NCBI GenBank assembly: GCA_964356415.1
Contig: CAYHHK010000036.1
Span: 1-33,002 of the forward strand
Source: JAPLDB01 sp964356415
Lineage (GTDB): Bacteria; Bacteroidota; Bacteroidia; AKYH767-A; 2013-40CM-41-45
DNA length: 33,002 nucleotides
Direction of reading: 5' to 3'
A program made the translations under genes and the position numbers. Position 1 is the first letter of the stretch. Each line of letters opens with the position of its first letter. The notes under the pieces were generated by a model, which saw nothing but the letters and a program-made list of their open reading frames with translations, ran no database searches and had not been told where the DNA came from. Of the stretch, positions 31,620 through 33,002 are shown in pieces.

Positions 31620-32120
31620 ATGGGAGCATTTGACGATGAAAATTTTGATGCCGAGGAGTTTTTCAAAAACTTCGAAGAGCCTTCAGCTGAAGACATGGCT
31701 GAAGCACGCAAAGAGCGCGACCGAATTCAAAATATGCCTGTGATGCTGAAAGCCAAACAGATCTACGAGCTCACAAAAGCGCTTGTGAGTGTGATTGACG
31801 ATGAACATCCTTTTGCTTCACTAAAAGAAATGATGATGGAAGACGCCATCATGCTGGCGCCAAAAATTGCAGGTGCAGAAGGCGGAGATCTTTATTCACT
31901 GAGAATGGAGAGCGCCGTACTTATTCAGTACCATGCAAAGCAGCTTTCGATTCAGACAAACACTTTGTCTTATGAAAAAATGGTAGATCAAACGTACGTG
32001 AAGCTCCTCCGCGAAGAGATTGAAGAATTTCGTAAGCTCTTTGTGAAATGGGTGGAAACGTTTGACAACATGAATGATATTTATGATGGCTGGATCCGTT
32101 TCAGCCCTCATGCGGAGTAA
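31620..32120 (+). CDS. Conserved-looking helical cytoplasmic protein
   Basis: This 166-residue soluble protein has a very acidic N-terminus (GAFDDENFDAEEFFKNFEEP) followed by predicted helices (MPVMLKAKQIYELTKALVSVI, MMMEDAIMLAPKIAGAEGGD, LREEIEEFRKLFVKWVETFD). It has no signal peptide or membrane segment. The composition and helix pattern suggest a protein-protein interaction role, but I do not recognise a family and no neighbour gives a clue. The codon use matches neighbouring core genes such as nrdA, so it is probably an expressed chromosomal gene. Confidence 0.75.
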   Translation: MGAFDDENFDAEEFFKNFEEPSAEDMAEARKERDRIQNMPVMLKAKQIYELTKALVSVIDDEHPFASLKEMMMEDAIMLAPKIAGAEGGDLYSLRMESAVLIQYHAKQLSIQTNTLSYEKMVDQTYVKLLREEIEEFRKLFVKWVETFDNMNDIYDGWIRFSPHAE

Positions 32121-32504
32121 CAACAAAGCAAAAAACATTTAATAAAAAGAGGGACGATATATGCTTTTTGCTTTTCCTTTGCTTCATTCCTAAACTGCCA
32201 ATTCATTTAACCACCGAGATTTCTTTAAGCGTTCAGCTATACTTACTTTTTGCCTATGTGATGAAGTGGCTTTGCTTGTTTATTGGTTGGAAAAATTGAA
32301 CCACATAGGAACATAGCTCTCATAGAATATCAGAGTTGGTTTAGCTATGTGTTCTATGTTCCTATGTGGTGAAATATTTTCAACTGATATTGTTTGAAAA
32401 CCCGAAAATTAGCTCCATAAAAATATAGGTCATATAGAAATCACTGATGGCCAAGGTGACCTATTACAATTTGCATACAAGTGATCCGCGAAAGAAGATT
32501 CCTT
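32121..32504. repeat. Intergenic region with a CCACATAGGAACATAG palindrome
   Basis: CCACATAGGAACATAG (32301-32316) is perfectly inverted at 32354-32369 with a 37-nt loop. This is a single, empty member of the family that forms the array at 13242-13851, with GGAAC in place of GGCAC. The rest of the 384 bp shows no gene. Confidence 0.85.
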
Positions 32505-33002
32505 CTATTGAATAATTAACTTTTTCGTTCCAAGTATTTTACCTGCAGATGATGCCTTCAAAATGTACATGCCCGGGTCAATTCCATCACGGCTGAAACT
32601 AATTTTTGATCCGGACGCGGCACTTAATTTCCTCACACATCCTCCTAAAGTATTGAATAACGAAAGCTCAACAACGCTTCCATCTGATTTCGGAACCTGT
32701 ACCTCAGCACTTTCAGAAATAACTGATGGGTAGACGGAGAACTTTCCAAACATGTCATCAATTGGAAGAATGCCGGTAGGAAGTTCGAGAGAAATATTAT
32801 CAACGTAAAAGAAAAGACAGTTGCCGTCACCCATACCATCGCAGAAACAATTGTTGTCGAGGCATGACCAGAAACTGATCACGATCGAATCAGGATCTAT
32901 TCCGGGAGCCAGGTCTGCAATATCAACAGTAAACGGAAGCCACGATGTTGATGGAGGTAAATGCAAGCGACCCAATGCAACGGTATCCGGTTGGCCGAGT
33001 GA
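32505..33002 (-). CDS. C-terminal part of a T9SS sorting-domain protein
   Basis: The frame is open to the right edge of the window, so the gene's 5' end lies outside; a TTG at 32975 is not a credible start. About 166 residues are seen. They comprise a carbohydrate-binding or jelly-roll-like segment (STSWLPFTVDIADLAPGIDP, then CLFFYVDNISLELP) and a T9SS type A sorting domain (FSVYPSVISESAEVQVP to PGMYILKASSAGKILGTK). It is an exported surface protein of unknown activity. Confidence 0.85.
   Translation of the reverse strand, partial: SLGQPDTVALGRLHLPPSTSWLPFTVDIADLAPGIDPDSIVISFWSCLDNNCFCDGMGDGNCLFFYVDNISLELPTGILPIDDMFGKFSVYPSVISESAEVQVPKSDGSVVELSLFNTLGGCVRKLSAASGSKISFSRDGIDPGMYILKASSAGKILGTKKLIIQ

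Noticed and set aside
1..33002. tRNA, rRNA or insertion-sequence transposase genes
   Set aside because: None recognised on either strand; the mobile signals seen are short palindromes and small nuclease-like genes only.

Overview
The window is a scaffold fragment from a member of the Bacteroidota, probably an environmental, metagenome-assembled genome of the Flavobacteriales/Chitinophagales type. Support comes from type IX secretion (T9SS) C-terminal sorting domains on five secreted proteins, TAnnTTTG-type -7 promoter elements, class Ia NrdB-NrdA of the eukaryote-like kind, few Shine-Dalgarno sequences, and many short palindromic intergenic repeats of the sort common in environmental Bacteroidota. 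Five runs of exactly 100 N (8016, 16106, 24012, 25964, 27361) are scaffolding placeholders; three of them clearly hide more than 100 bp of coding sequence.

Layout. 1-1500: two ORF6N-domain genes around a palindrome, the second broken by a 35-bp insert. 1500-5900: ECF sigma factor, CarH/LitR-like MerR regulator with an apparently intact B12 site, and a large secreted DUF4397 protein; the sigma and DUF4397 promoters share an exact inverted repeat (TTGTTTAA-N16-TTAAACAA). 6200-9200: a T9SS cargo protein, an NTF2-like lipoprotein and an ABC exporter cut by a gap. 9500-12400: S8 protease, YciI-like protein and two previously uncalled, mutually similar single-helix microproteins. 12600-13860: a GxxExxY gene lying between the two arms of a palindromic repeat, followed by a tandem array of about 106-bp gene-less units. 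13870-18110: secreted endonuclease/exonuclease/phosphatase, rlmD (gap) and a T9SS protein. 18110-20950: secreted DUF4412/GLPGLI-like protein, methyltransferase, rbfA and a barrel-like protein. 21000-24430: an intact MsbA-like exporter, an ATPase with four TTACGTAA boxes in front, and a truncated secreted protein. 24980-28360: nrdB-nrdA. 28450-29000: a GIY-YIG gene between inverted repeat arms. 29050-33002: a carotenoid-isomerase-like FAD oxidoreductase, a barrel-like protein, a conserved helical protein and the end of a T9SS protein.

The main theme is repeat invasion. Several palindromic families occupy the intergenic regions. Some copies lie in frame inside genes (NrdA tail linker, a methyltransferase, a T9SS sorting domain), one breaks an ORF6N gene, and one supplies the rbfA stop codon. 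Small nuclease-fold genes (GxxExxY, GIY-YIG) sit between arms of the same families that elsewhere occur empty. The best candidate for an undescribed system is therefore a nuclease-associated palindromic element with gene-bearing and gene-less forms. The second is a putative light/B12-responsive regulon (MerR, ECF sigma factor, DUF4397 protein) defined by the shared operator.
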